From a virus, in the IMG/VR virus record IMGVR_UViG_3300017728_000008, positions 1 through 58,269 of that record: DNA of 58,269 bases; one strand, written 5' to 3'. Positions within the stretch are counted from its first letter, which is position 1. Each line of letters begins with the position of its first letter. This document shows, one piece after another, positions 13,539 to 19,778 of the stretch. The notes under the pieces were generated by a model. The model was not told the origin of the DNA. It did not search any database and worked only from the letters and a program-made list of their open reading frames with translations. A program made the position numbers and the translations under genes.

Positions 13539-13587
13539 TCGTATCGAGATGTGTATCTCGACTGATGATACCAAAAGGTTGAAACGG
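13539..13587 (+). ncRNA. Type III hammerhead ribozyme 2
   Basis: Stem III UCGU/ACGG (13539-13542, 13584-13587, one G-U), cleavage after A13543 (GUA). Stem I UCGAGAU/AUCUCGA (13544-13550, 13555-13561) with loop GUGU. Core CUGAUGA 13562-13568. Stem II UACC-AAAA-GGUU with a U-U at its base. GAAA 13581-13584. Stem I shares no sequence with ribozyme 1 yet pairs fully, so pairing is conserved while sequence is not. Stem III is weak, so activity may be slower. Confidence 0.85.
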
Positions 13588-13599
13588 AAACAGAGTTCG

Positions 13600-13615
13600 G
13601 TGTCTTCAAAGACAC
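13600..13615. repeat. Dispersed palindrome, copy 4 (after ribozyme 2)
   Basis: GTGTCTTCAAAGACAC flanked by CG...CG, extending the stem to 18-20 bases. Lies in the leader of the GAT-II/GGCT gene, 19 nt before its ATG, so a folded hairpin could restrict ribosome access. Confidence 0.85.
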
Positions 13616-13634
13616 CGCTCACAATTCAAACATT

Positions 13635-14741
13635 ATGTGTATAATTATTATCAAACAAAAAGGCAAAGATGTGCCAAGAGAAGTTCTCAAAACATCTTCC
13701 AAAATCAATCCTCACGGATTAGGTATTGTATGGCTCGACACGTTCGAGGTTACATATCACAAGTCAAAAGAGTTCGGTGTGTTGGATAACGACAGACCCT
13801 ACATCGCTCACTTTAGGTATGCTACAATAGGTAAAGTTTGCAAGGCAAACACACACCCATTTGTATGTGGCAGAAATACAGACGAGTTACTAATGATGAA
13901 CGGAACGATTAAAGGTTATGGTAGTCCAACAATGACAGACACCGAAGACCTTGCAATCAAGTTGGGTTCAACACCAAGGCATGGTTGGAAACAATCGCTA
14001 TCTAAATTCGATGCAAGGTTTGTTTCAATCAACAAAAGAACACGTTCGTTTCAAATCTACAACAAGAACCTGTTCACTATTCGGGATGGAGTTTGGTACT
14101 CCAAGAACAATGTACTGCAAGACAATCTTATGGCGGTCTATGGTACATTAAGAAAAGGCGGTAGCAATTACTATCGGCATCTAAAAAACGAAAAGCATTT
14201 AGGCACCGGAAAGACCACAGATAAATACCCTATGGTTTCTAATGGTATACCTTACTTGCTTGAGAAAAGAGGCGAAGGAGACAATGTGGTGGTTGATGTT
14301 TTTAAAGTCAGCGATATGGCGATGAATAAAATAGATATTCTTGAGGGACATCCGGAGTGGTACCGCAGAAAGAAAGTTGACATAAGTTTAAAAGGAAAAG
14401 TATACCCCTGTTGGATATACTTTAACGAGGGTGCAGAGACAATGTGGAACAAACAGAACCACATAGCAGACTACCAAGCGATACGAACGATTAGTTCGTT
14501 TGGCATAAAACGAACGTATGATACGTTTGAAGACCTTGAGACCACGTGGATTGATGATGTACCTACGTGTACTCAATTAGAGTTTGCAGACTTAGAGGTA
14601 GAGGAGTTCAATAAAGAGAACGAGTCCCCGGTCTGTATAGATTGTTGTCACGACTTAGAGTACGATGGTTTTTCTCATTACCATTGTAATGGTTGTGATG
14701 GTTGGTTCTCCTATAACGAAGTGATGCACTTTCAAGGATAG
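13635..14741 (+). CDS. Class-II glutamine amidotransferase / GGCT (AIG2) / zinc-ribbon fusion
   Basis: 368 residues. N-terminal Ntn-type amidotransferase: MCIIIIKQKG places the nucleophile Cys at position 2, followed by GLGIVW, AHFRYATIGKVCKANTHPF and LMMNGTIKGYG. From about 165 comes a gamma-glutamylcyclotransferase-like domain: LMAVYGTLRKGGSNYYRHL and IDILEGHPEWYRRKKVDI. The C-terminus is a four-Cys ribbon, CIDCCHDLEYDG...YHCNGCDGWF. GAT-II would release or transfer ammonia from glutamine, and GGCT would cleave gamma-glutamyl-type bonds. Paired with the amidoligase at 11455 and enclosed by ribozymes 2 and 3. The combination and the zinc ribbon suggest a dedicated conjugation/deconjugation system; the target is unknown. 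Confidence 0.85.
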   Translation: MCIIIIKQKGKDVPREVLKTSSKINPHGLGIVWLDTFEVTYHKSKEFGVLDNDRPYIAHFRYATIGKVCKANTHPFVCGRNTDELLMMNGTIKGYGSPTMTDTEDLAIKLGSTPRHGWKQSLSKFDARFVSINKRTRSFQIYNKNLFTIRDGVWYSKNNVLQDNLMAVYGTLRKGGSNYYRHLKNEKHLGTGKTTDKYPMVSNGIPYLLEKRGEGDNVVVDVFKVSDMAMNKIDILEGHPEWYRRKKVDISLKGKVYPCWIYFNEGAETMWNKQNHIADYQAIRTISSFGIKRTYDTFEDLETTWIDDVPTCTQLEFADLEVEEFNKENESPVCIDCCHDLEYDGFSHYHCNGCDGWFSYNEVMHFQG

Positions 14742-14748
14742 CCACAAA

Positions 14749-14774
14749 GGGTGGTGTCTTCAAAGACACCATCC
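14749..14774 (+). repeat. Hairpin abutting ribozyme 3, containing palindrome copy 5
   Basis: Same 26-base hairpin as at 12468 (GGGTGGTGTCTT-CA-AAGACACCATCC); palindrome copy at 14754-14769. Begins 7 nt after the stop of the GAT-II/GGCT gene and runs straight into ribozyme stem III. Confidence 0.87.
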
Positions 14775-14825
14775 TCTGTTCACGGATGTGTGTCCGTGCT
14801 GATGAAGTCAAAAGACAGAAACAGG
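14775..14825 (+). ncRNA. Type III hammerhead ribozyme 3
   Basis: Stem III UCUGU/ACAGG (14775-14779, 14821-14825, one U-G), cleavage after U14780 (GUU). Stem I CACGGA/UCCGUG (14781-14786, 14793-14798), loop UGUGUG. Core CUGAUGA 14799-14805. Stem II AGUC-AAAA-GACA with an A-A at its base. GAAA 14818-14821. The loop I (UGUGUG) and loop II (AAAA) sequences resemble those of the other two copies, which fits loop-loop contacts needed for fast cleavage. Confidence 0.9.
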
Positions 14826-14847
14826 AACTTAAATTAAAATTAAAATT

Positions 14848-15051
14848 ATGAAAGCAAATGAATTATTAAAATTTTTAAAAAGTGTAGAACAACAAGTACA
14901 AGGTTACGGAAAAACCTTAGAAGACGTTGAAGTAAATTTCAGAAGAACAGATGACTCTGACATTGAACCAACCGACTCTGTAGGTGTAGACTTATTTGAT
15001 GCAGAGTCAAATAAAATTGTAGAAAGTATAGTATTAATGGGTAAATATTAA
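14848..15051 (+). CDS. Acidic hypothetical protein, 67 aa
   Basis: Reads MKANELLKFLKSVEQQVQGY; net acidic with DDSDIEPTDSVGVDLFD. First gene on the RNA product downstream of ribozyme 3. Leader is AT-rich (TTAAATTAAAATTAAAATT). Family not recognised. Confidence 0.72.
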   Translation: MKANELLKFLKSVEQQVQGYGKTLEDVEVNFRRTDDSDIEPTDSVGVDLFDAESNKIVESIVLMGKY

Positions 15052-15070
15052 ATCAATAAAAATTAAAATT

Positions 15071-15382
15071 ATGAAAATAAAAATTCAACAAAGAAGTATC
15101 TACCACAAATTTGCTGAGGTAGAAATATATGTAGACCCTGTCGCATATGAACATTGGAAACTTGACAATGGTAAGTACGCAAGTCTTCAAGAATTTCTCA
15201 ATGAGAACGAAGACTTATATGTAGATAAGATAGACGAGGCAATGGACAAAACAACATACGAGTTTGGCTTTGGTACAGACTCAGATGCTAATTCACATTA
15301 CAATTCTTCTATGAACGAACCTGAATCAGAATCTGAATGGAGATACGAATGTGACGAATTAAAAACCGGAGGGCATTTATAA
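15071..15382 (+). CDS. Acidic hypothetical protein, 103 aa
   Basis: MKIKIQQRSIYHKFAEVEIY followed by a strongly acidic second half (DSDANSHYNSSMNEPESESE). No motif recognised. Start preceded by AATAAAAATTAAAATT, a leader nearly identical to that of the previous gene, suggesting a copied translation-initiation region. Confidence 0.72.
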   Translation: MKIKIQQRSIYHKFAEVEIYVDPVAYEHWKLDNGKYASLQEFLNENEDLYVDKIDEAMDKTTYEFGFGTDSDANSHYNSSMNEPESESEWRYECDELKTGGHL

Positions 15383-15383
15383 T

Positions 15384-15734
15384 ATGGAAACAAAAGTAAT
15401 AGTAACAGACGACAAATTTATTTGGTTGGACATTACTGATGTATTGTCAGTCCACCAAAAAAGAGAATCAAAAGAATCGGTATACTCCTCTTGGATGACG
15501 CACACTCTGTATGTTCTGTATGACGATGGAACCGAAGAGACAATAGAAAGTGTAGACGAAATAGATGAAGCCATTAACCTAAAGCTAAGAGTAGCAATCG
15601 AAGTTGGATACCTACCGAAGTACAACGGAACAAGCAAAGGTGTCTTCAAAGACACTTGGTTTCATAAGGCAGACAAAATTCTAAAGAACGGATATTGGTA
15701 TGCAAAGATAAACGATATAAAGTTTGGGAATTAA
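15384..15734 (+). CDS. Hypothetical protein, 116 aa, carrying a palindrome copy
   Basis: METKVIVTDDKFIWLDITDV, then a beta-rich N-terminal half with LYVLYDDGTEETIESVDEID. The palindrome at 15640-15655 encodes G-V-F-K-D-T near residues 86-91. No domain recognised. Closely follows the acidic gene (1 nt), so co-translated. Confidence 0.72.
   Translation: METKVIVTDDKFIWLDITDVLSVHQKRESKESVYSSWMTHTLYVLYDDGTEETIESVDEIDEAINLKLRVAIEVGYLPKYNGTSKGVFKDTWFHKADKILKNGYWYAKINDIKFGN
15640..15655. repeat. Dispersed palindrome, copy 6 (in CDS, codon phase 2)
   Basis: GTGTCTTCAAAGACAC within the 116-aa gene, read as G-V-F-K-D-T. Confidence 0.85.
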
Positions 15735-15754
15735 ATCTGAATGTACTATATTTG
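15723..15754 (+). promoter_or_regulatory. Internal early promoter
   Basis: TTTG at 15723-15726, 20-nt spacer, TATATTTG at 15747-15754; starts 36 nt before the ATG at 15791. Overlaps the end of the preceding gene. Confidence 0.68.
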
Positions 15755-15790
15755 TACAAGCAATGAACACTAATAATTAAATTTAATCTT

Positions 15791-15988
15791 ATGAAAAATC
15801 AATTCAACGAAATCTTACCTGCACAAAACGTGCAGGTTTCCACAGGCGAAACTCCCCGCATAGTTGCGTGGTGTGTTGAGGTTAAGTGGGACGACAATTC
15901 AACAGAGAAGTTAGCGGACGTGCCTACTTATGTAAGTAGAAACATAGACGCATGGCTTGATGAGGTTGAGGAATCTAACAAAGAATAG
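15791..15988 (+). CDS. Hypothetical protein, 65 aa
   Basis: MKNQFNEILPAQNVQVSTGE, then PRIVAWCVEVKWDDNSTEKL and an acidic C-terminus. Single-domain, no membrane segment. First gene after a promoter. Two bases separate its stop from the DUF3846-like gene, so they are probably co-expressed. Not recognised. Confidence 0.7.
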   Translation: MKNQFNEILPAQNVQVSTGETPRIVAWCVEVKWDDNSTEKLADVPTYVSRNIDAWLDEVEESNKE

Positions 15989-15990
15989 TT

Positions 15991-16245
15991 ATGGCAACAC
16001 TAATCAAAGCAAGTGGTCAACACGTTGGCGACTTTAAATCTGAAACCTTAGAGCAAATGCAACAGGCAGTAGGAGGATACATTGAACCGGTCTACACAAA
16101 CAACAAGGTAGTTATAGTAGACGAACAAGGTTTGTTAAAAAATTTACCTTTAAACATTGAGGTCTCTGCAATGGTAGGGAAGATGATAGTAGGAGATGCT
16201 ATTGTCTTTACCCCAAAAGAATGGAGAGACCGCAACAAAATTTAA
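15991..16245 (+). CDS. DUF3846-like protein, 84 aa
   Basis: MATLIKASGQHVGDFKSETL, then LEQMQQAVGGYIEPVY, VIVDEQGLLKNLPLNIEVSA and a final VGDAIVFTPKEW. The GGYIE...VDExGxLxxLPxN...xGDxVxF series is the DUF3846 pattern, found in phages and plasmids with no settled function (often near anti-restriction genes). Start preceded by AGAATAGTT, with the upstream gene ending 2 nt before. Confidence 0.72.
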   Translation: MATLIKASGQHVGDFKSETLEQMQQAVGGYIEPVYTNNKVVIVDEQGLLKNLPLNIEVSAMVGKMIVGDAIVFTPKEWRDRNKI

Positions 16246-16249
16246 TCTT

Positions 16250-16618
16250 ATGAAATCAATATATTTAAAAGAGGCATCAGCCGAAAAACTCAGACCAACA
16301 CACGAAAAAGGATACATCCAAAGGATGCAAAATCTTGCGGAGAAAGACGAACCTTTTACACTTGCAGTTTTCCAAAACACCGGACGAATTATGACCCGTT
16401 TTGATTATGAGAAAGACCAAGGAAATTTTTGTGGTCACGAACTACAAGAAGACACCAAGTCAATTATTCTTTACATCAATTGCACAATCATAGAGTGTAA
16501 CTTTGATGGGATATGGACTCTACAATTAGGTAGTGATTTATTTTCAAGTGCAGACGTAGTTGCTATGGAAATAAAATTACACAAGTGGTTGTCTAAAGAA
16601 TTAAAAGTACAGAACTAA
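16250..16618 (+). CDS. Hypothetical protein, 122 aa
   Basis: Start at ATG 16250 (MKSIYLKEASAEKLRPTHEK); the longer frame overlaps the DUF3846 gene and is not needed. Beta-rich in the C-terminal half (SIILYINCTIIECNFDGI). Stop and the next start overlap as TAATG. Not recognised. Confidence 0.72.
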   Translation: MKSIYLKEASAEKLRPTHEKGYIQRMQNLAEKDEPFTLAVFQNTGRIMTRFDYEKDQGNFCGHELQEDTKSIILYINCTIIECNFDGIWTLQLGSDLFSSADVVAMEIKLHKWLSKELKVQN

Positions 16619-16935
16619 TGGAAACATCTGAACTTATAACAGATGAGGCAAGAAAAATAGTATTGCTTCTTCTTGAAAAAAACAAATCTTATGGAGACAC
16701 CGCAAACAATCCACCTAAAATATTTAGTAAGTTAGATGCGGTCGAGGGGTTGTGTGCAAGAATAGACGACAAACTTTCTCGTATACAGAACAAAGGAATA
16801 ACCGATTTAACTGAGGATACGATATCTGATTTAATTGGATATCTAATTCTTCTTAAAGTACAGAAGCGTAAGCAAGACGACTTAATAAGAGACAAACTTA
16901 TTGCCAAGAAAAACGCAGTAAAATTTGGACAATAA
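16618..16935 (+). CDS. Nmad1-like protein (DUF1599 family)
   Basis: 105 residues: LLLEKNKSYGDTANNPPKIF (the K-x-x-x-YGD...P-x-x-IF motif), then GLCARIDDKLSRIQNKGITD and LTEDTISDLIGYLILLKVQK. This is the nucleotide-modification-associated domain 1 pattern, all-helical and related to MazG-type folds. Members are linked by context to modified nucleotide metabolism or phage DNA modification. No base-modifying enzyme is obvious nearby, so its role here is open. Confidence 0.8.
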   Translation: METSELITDEARKIVLLLLEKNKSYGDTANNPPKIFSKLDAVEGLCARIDDKLSRIQNKGITDLTEDTISDLIGYLILLKVQKRKQDDLIRDKLIAKKNAVKFGQ

Positions 16936-16955
16936 ATAAACATTGATTATATTTA
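16924..16955 (+). promoter_or_regulatory. Possible internal promoter
   Basis: TTTG at 16924-16927, 20-nt spacer, TATATTTA at 16948-16955 (last base off consensus), 19 nt before the ATG at 16975. Confidence 0.45.
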
Positions 16956-16974
16956 CTCATCAAAATCTAATAAA

Positions 16975-17145
16975 ATGAATTACGAAAACGACAGGTCTAA
17001 TGACCATATTGACGATGAATACAGATACGAAAGTTGGATGCGTCAATTAAACAAGAAAAGCAAAAACACAAAATCAAACTCAGCCAAAAAGGAACTCGAT
17101 GATTTATTTGAAACTTTCGGGAGAATCTTTGGCAACTTAAATTAA
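16975..17145 (+). CDS. Small charged protein, 56 aa
   Basis: Below the 60-codon cutoff. MNYENDRSNDHIDDEYRYES, then a basic middle (RQLNKKSKNTKSNSAKKELD) and an amphipathic end with LFETFGRIFG. Has its own promoter-like element and a leader typical of this genome. Five bases before the DnaA-like gene, so probably co-translated. Confidence 0.65.
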   Translation: MNYENDRSNDHIDDEYRYESWMRQLNKKSKNTKSNSAKKELDDLFETFGRIFGNLN

Positions 17146-17150
17146 AACAA

Positions 17151-17438
17151 ATGAAAAACTTAGCATTCGATGGGTACGTCAGTAAGGTTTGTGACGTATT
17201 CGATATAACTAAAAAAGAATTATTTACCAAATCAAAACGAAGAGACATTGTAGACGCAAGGCATCTATTATATTTTTTATGTTTTAAAAGACCAATGCAA
17301 ATTCGATACATCCAAGAATATATGGGTAACAAAGGATATAAGGTTGGGCATTCTTCAATCATTCACGGAATCGAACAAGTGGAAGGCAAGATAACAACAG
17401 ACAATGACTATGAACGTGTATTTCAACAACTTGCATAA
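17151..17438 (+). CDS. Stand-alone DnaA domain IV-like DNA-binding protein
   Basis: 95 residues. FTKSKRRDIVDARHLLYFLC aligns with the DnaA C-terminal signature (SKxRxxxxARHxxxYL), then YIQEYMGNKGYKVGHSSIIH, with GHSSIIHG matching the DHSTVxHA helix-turn-helix signature. There is no AAA+ domain, so it can bind but not melt DNA alone. It may recognise the phage origin or regulate early genes. A second protein of this type is at 24557. Confidence 0.8.
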   Translation: MKNLAFDGYVSKVCDVFDITKKELFTKSKRRDIVDARHLLYFLCFKRPMQIRYIQEYMGNKGYKVGHSSIIHGIEQVEGKITTDNDYERVFQQLA

Positions 17439-17877
17439 TTATTATTGTCATCAGGACGTTATGGAACAAGCTATGGCAGATGAATATGCAGTAGACATTG
17501 GAGGTAACGGATATCAGGCAAGAATATTATATGGGTGCAAGATATCAATGGATGATGAAACGCAAGAAGTTACAATACAAAATACATCAAGAGGAGGAGA
17601 GTGGTACAAGCCGGTCTCTTATGAGGAGGAGGAAGTTTTTTTAAATAAAGGTTGGAGAATTGGAGTATATGAATTATCTTTGTCTAACTATCGTATAAAA
17701 CTTGATAGGATAGAGCAGAGCATAAAGAGTGAAGTTAACGGCAGAAAAAACCCGAAACAAATTCAGTCTTTAAAAAATTCAAGAGAAAACATCTTGAATC
17801 GTTATAGTAAAATTAAATCTAAATTAAATCAAATATCAAATTATGACAAAGTTAAAAACCGTAAACATCAAAGGTAA
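17404..17877 (+). CDS. Hypothetical protein with C-terminal coiled coil, 157 aa
   Basis: MTMNVYFNNLHNYYCHQDVM at the long start (17404); ATGs at 17410 and 17461 are alternatives, the last avoiding overlap with the DnaA-like gene. The middle is beta-rich (GGEWYKPVSYEEEEVFLNKG). The C-terminal 60 residues are a Lys/Asn/Arg-rich coiled coil (RLDRIEQSIKSEVNGRKNPK). Overlaps the annealing-protein gene by 35 nt, suggesting a link to recombination. Confidence 0.7.
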   Translation: MTMNVYFNNLHNYYCHQDVMEQAMADEYAVDIGGNGYQARILYGCKISMDDETQEVTIQNTSRGGEWYKPVSYEEEEVFLNKGWRIGVYELSLSNYRIKLDRIEQSIKSEVNGRKNPKQIQSLKNSRENILNRYSKIKSKLNQISNYDKVKNRKHQR

Positions 17878-18385
17878 AGAGTATGTTGAAGTAAATGAGA
17901 GACTTATTTATTTCAGAAAAAACTTTCCAAACTATTCACTAACATCAGAGGTGTTAGAGAAGACAGACAAATCAATACTAATCCTTGCTACTATTTCAAA
18001 CGATGAAGGTAAAGTAATCGCAACAGGAATGGCAGAAGAAGTTAAAGGTAGCACGTTTATCAATAAGACATCTTATGTAGAGAACTGCGAGACATCTGCG
18101 TGGGGTAGAGCATTGGCTAATTTCGGTATTGGTCTTGACACGTCAGTTGCCTCAGCAGATGAAGTCAAAAACGCAGTAGCTAATCAAAGCAATGCAGGTC
18201 AGACAGAAAAACCTGCTAAAGTTTTATTAGAGTTAGGCACTACTAATTGGGTAAAGGCTAAGAAATGGATAGAAGCCAACAAAAATAAAGGCGAAGCATC
18301 TATATTGAAAACTTTAAAGATTAGGTACCAAGTGGATGACACAATAGTTAAAGAGGTCTCAGTCATTTGTAAAAAAAAGAAATAA
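17843..18385 (+). CDS. Putative single-strand annealing recombination protein
   Basis: 180 residues. YVEVNERLIYFRKNFPNYSL, ILATISNDEGKVIATGMAEE, STFINKTSYVENCETSAWGR and ALANFGIGLDTSVASADEV. The ENCETSAxGRALxxxGIGxDxSxASADEV block is a hallmark of small phage proteins next to exonuclease and SSB genes, which I take as ERF/Rad52-superfamily-like annealing proteins. The C-terminus is basic. It would pair complementary strands during replication or recombination. The family assignment is from memory and context. Confidence 0.68.
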   Translation: MTKLKTVNIKGKEYVEVNERLIYFRKNFPNYSLTSEVLEKTDKSILILATISNDEGKVIATGMAEEVKGSTFINKTSYVENCETSAWGRALANFGIGLDTSVASADEVKNAVANQSNAGQTEKPAKVLLELGTTNWVKAKKWIEANKNKGEASILKTLKIRYQVDDTIVKEVSVICKKKK

Positions 18386-18386
18386 G

Positions 18387-19139
18387 ATGACAAACGAGAT
18401 ACTTGAAAAACTAAAAGACGACAACGAATATTATAATGGTGTCGGACGAAAGTACCTATCGAACTCAGACATAGGTAGCTTATTAAAAAACCCAAAAGAA
18501 TTTGGTGTAAAGAGAGACGACACTCCTGTATTTGCTATGGGAAGATACTTTCATCAATTGTTTCTTGAACCGGACAAAGCAAAGGAATGGGACTTTGTAG
18601 ATGTTTCTTCCCGCAACACCAAGAAATATAAAGAATATGTTGCAGAGTTACAGGCAGATAGTAAAAGACCAAGAGACTTTGCTTTATTGCTAAAAGAAAA
18701 ACGCAATGTAGAATATTGGGTGGAAGCAATGAAAACTAACATAGACTTTTTTGACCGAATATATGCAGACACAAATAGATTTGAAGTTCCGGAAGTAATG
18801 GAACTTGAAGGCGAAATGTGGAAAGGTAAAGCTGATATAGTTGGAGAAGATTATGTATATGATTTAAAAACGACAGGAAACATTAACGACTTTCGTTGGA
18901 ACTTTCGTAAGTATAATTACGATAGTCAAGCATATATATATTCACAATTATTCAGCCGACCTATGATGTTTCTTGTTATAGATAAGACAAGTTATATGAT
19001 GGGTGCCTATACTGTATCTCCTGAATCATTAGAACGAGGCAGACAAAAGGTAGAAAAAGCAGTTGAAGTGTACCGAACATTCTTCGGAGACAATCCGCAA
19101 GAGGATATTAATCAATATTATTTCAATGAAGAGATTTAA
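18387..19139 (+). CDS. PDDEXK exonuclease (RecE/YqaJ-like)
   Basis: 250 residues. RKYLSNSDIGSLLKNPKEF, FAMGRYFHQLFLEPDKAKEW, then the catalytic set GKADIVGEDYVYDLKTTGNI (D...DxK) and the QxxxY helix DSQAYIYSQLF. This is the layout of RecE-type (DUF3799-like) 5'-3' exonucleases. One base separates it from the annealing-protein gene, so the two likely act together in strand resection and annealing. The 3' end overlaps the next small gene by 14 nt. Confidence 0.85.
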   Translation: MTNEILEKLKDDNEYYNGVGRKYLSNSDIGSLLKNPKEFGVKRDDTPVFAMGRYFHQLFLEPDKAKEWDFVDVSSRNTKKYKEYVAELQADSKRPRDFALLLKEKRNVEYWVEAMKTNIDFFDRIYADTNRFEVPEVMELEGEMWKGKADIVGEDYVYDLKTTGNINDFRWNFRKYNYDSQAYIYSQLFSRPMMFLVIDKTSYMMGAYTVSPESLERGRQKVEKAVEVYRTFFGDNPQEDINQYYFNEEI

Positions 19140-19290
19140 AAAATGGATAGTGTCTTTGAAGACACGTATATTTAACCCTAAACGTATTCACATAGTTGAA
19201 GTTCCAATGGCTTGTGAATCTCGTGCAGAAAAAAGAGTAATCATTTCTGCGACCAAAAAAATATTGGAGCAAATAATAATAATAAATTAA
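19126..19290 (+). CDS. Small basic protein, 54 aa, carrying a palindrome copy
   Basis: Start at ATG 19126 (MKRFKKWIVSLKTRIFNPKR); the longer frame lies inside the exonuclease gene. The palindrome at 19150-19165 encodes V-S-L-K-T. Contains VPMACESRAEKRVIISATKK. Followed 2 nt later by the SSB gene. The basic N-terminus may bind DNA. Not recognised. Confidence 0.6.
   Translation: MKRFKKWIVSLKTRIFNPKRIHIVEVPMACESRAEKRVIISATKKILEQIIIIN
19150..19165. repeat. Dispersed palindrome, copy 7 (in CDS, codon phase 1)
   Basis: GTGTCTTTGAAGACAC, here in reverse-complement orientation; read as V-S-L-K-T in the 54-aa gene. Confidence 0.85.
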
Positions 19291-19292
19291 TT

Positions 19293-19562
19293 ATGGCAGA
19301 TAATAATGCACAAACAGACAAAATCTTTGCAGACGGCTTTTCATTTAAAAAGCAAGAAAACTCTCCCGACTTTGTAGTTGGTAGAGTATCAGTAAAGTGT
19401 GATGAAGCAGTTTCATTTATGAAAACGCATCAGAAGAATGGTTGGATAAACCTAAACATCAAATACGCTAAGAGCGGTAATCCTTACATGGAACTTGATA
19501 CATGGGAGCCTCCCAAAAAACAAGAGGCAGTAGCAGAAGAAGGAGACGGACTACCCTTTTAA
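19293..19562 (+). CDS. Small single-stranded DNA-binding protein
   Basis: 89 residues. FADGFSFKKQENSPDFVVGR, VSVKCDEAVSFMKTHQKNGW, LNIKYAKSGNPYMELDTWEP, then an acidic tail ending EEGDGLPF, which imitates the SSB C-terminal tip (DDDIPF) that recruits partner proteins. Likely a minimal OB-fold protein coating ssDNA for the annealing protein and exonuclease encoded just upstream. Last gene before a strong terminator. Confidence 0.78.
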   Translation: MADNNAQTDKIFADGFSFKKQENSPDFVVGRVSVKCDEAVSFMKTHQKNGWINLNIKYAKSGNPYMELDTWEPPKKQEAVAEEGDGLPF

Positions 19563-19580
19563 TTTGTTGTACGAAATTAT

Positions 19581-19609
19581 AGGGGGGACTATAATCCTCC
19601 CTTTTTTTT
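19581..19609 (+). terminator. Intrinsic terminator of the early operon
   Basis: Stem AGGGGGGA / TCCTCCCT (8 bp, one G-U) with loop CTATAA, followed by eight T. Lies 18 nt after the SSB stop. Confidence 0.88.
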
Positions 19610-19613
19610 GTGC

Positions 19614-19778
19614 CATAGAATGCTGAGTTATTTTCCTTATATATATTATTATTGTTTTATTTTATTTTATTATTTTTTTTAATACAAGAGTAAAAAGTTA
19701 ACATAGTAAGCAACAGGCTGATAATCAACAAGAAAGAAAGCACAAACCAAGCACAATACAAACACAAACATTAGAATT
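19614..19778. other. AT-rich gene-free stretch before the primase-helicase; origin candidate
   Basis: No ORF. Long A/T runs, then AAAGTTAACAT (19694-19704) and TGATAATCAACAAG (19719-19732), shared with the region at 9912-9957 in opposite order, and AAGCA words. Located directly upstream of the initiator-type gene, a common place for a replication origin. Confidence 0.4.
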
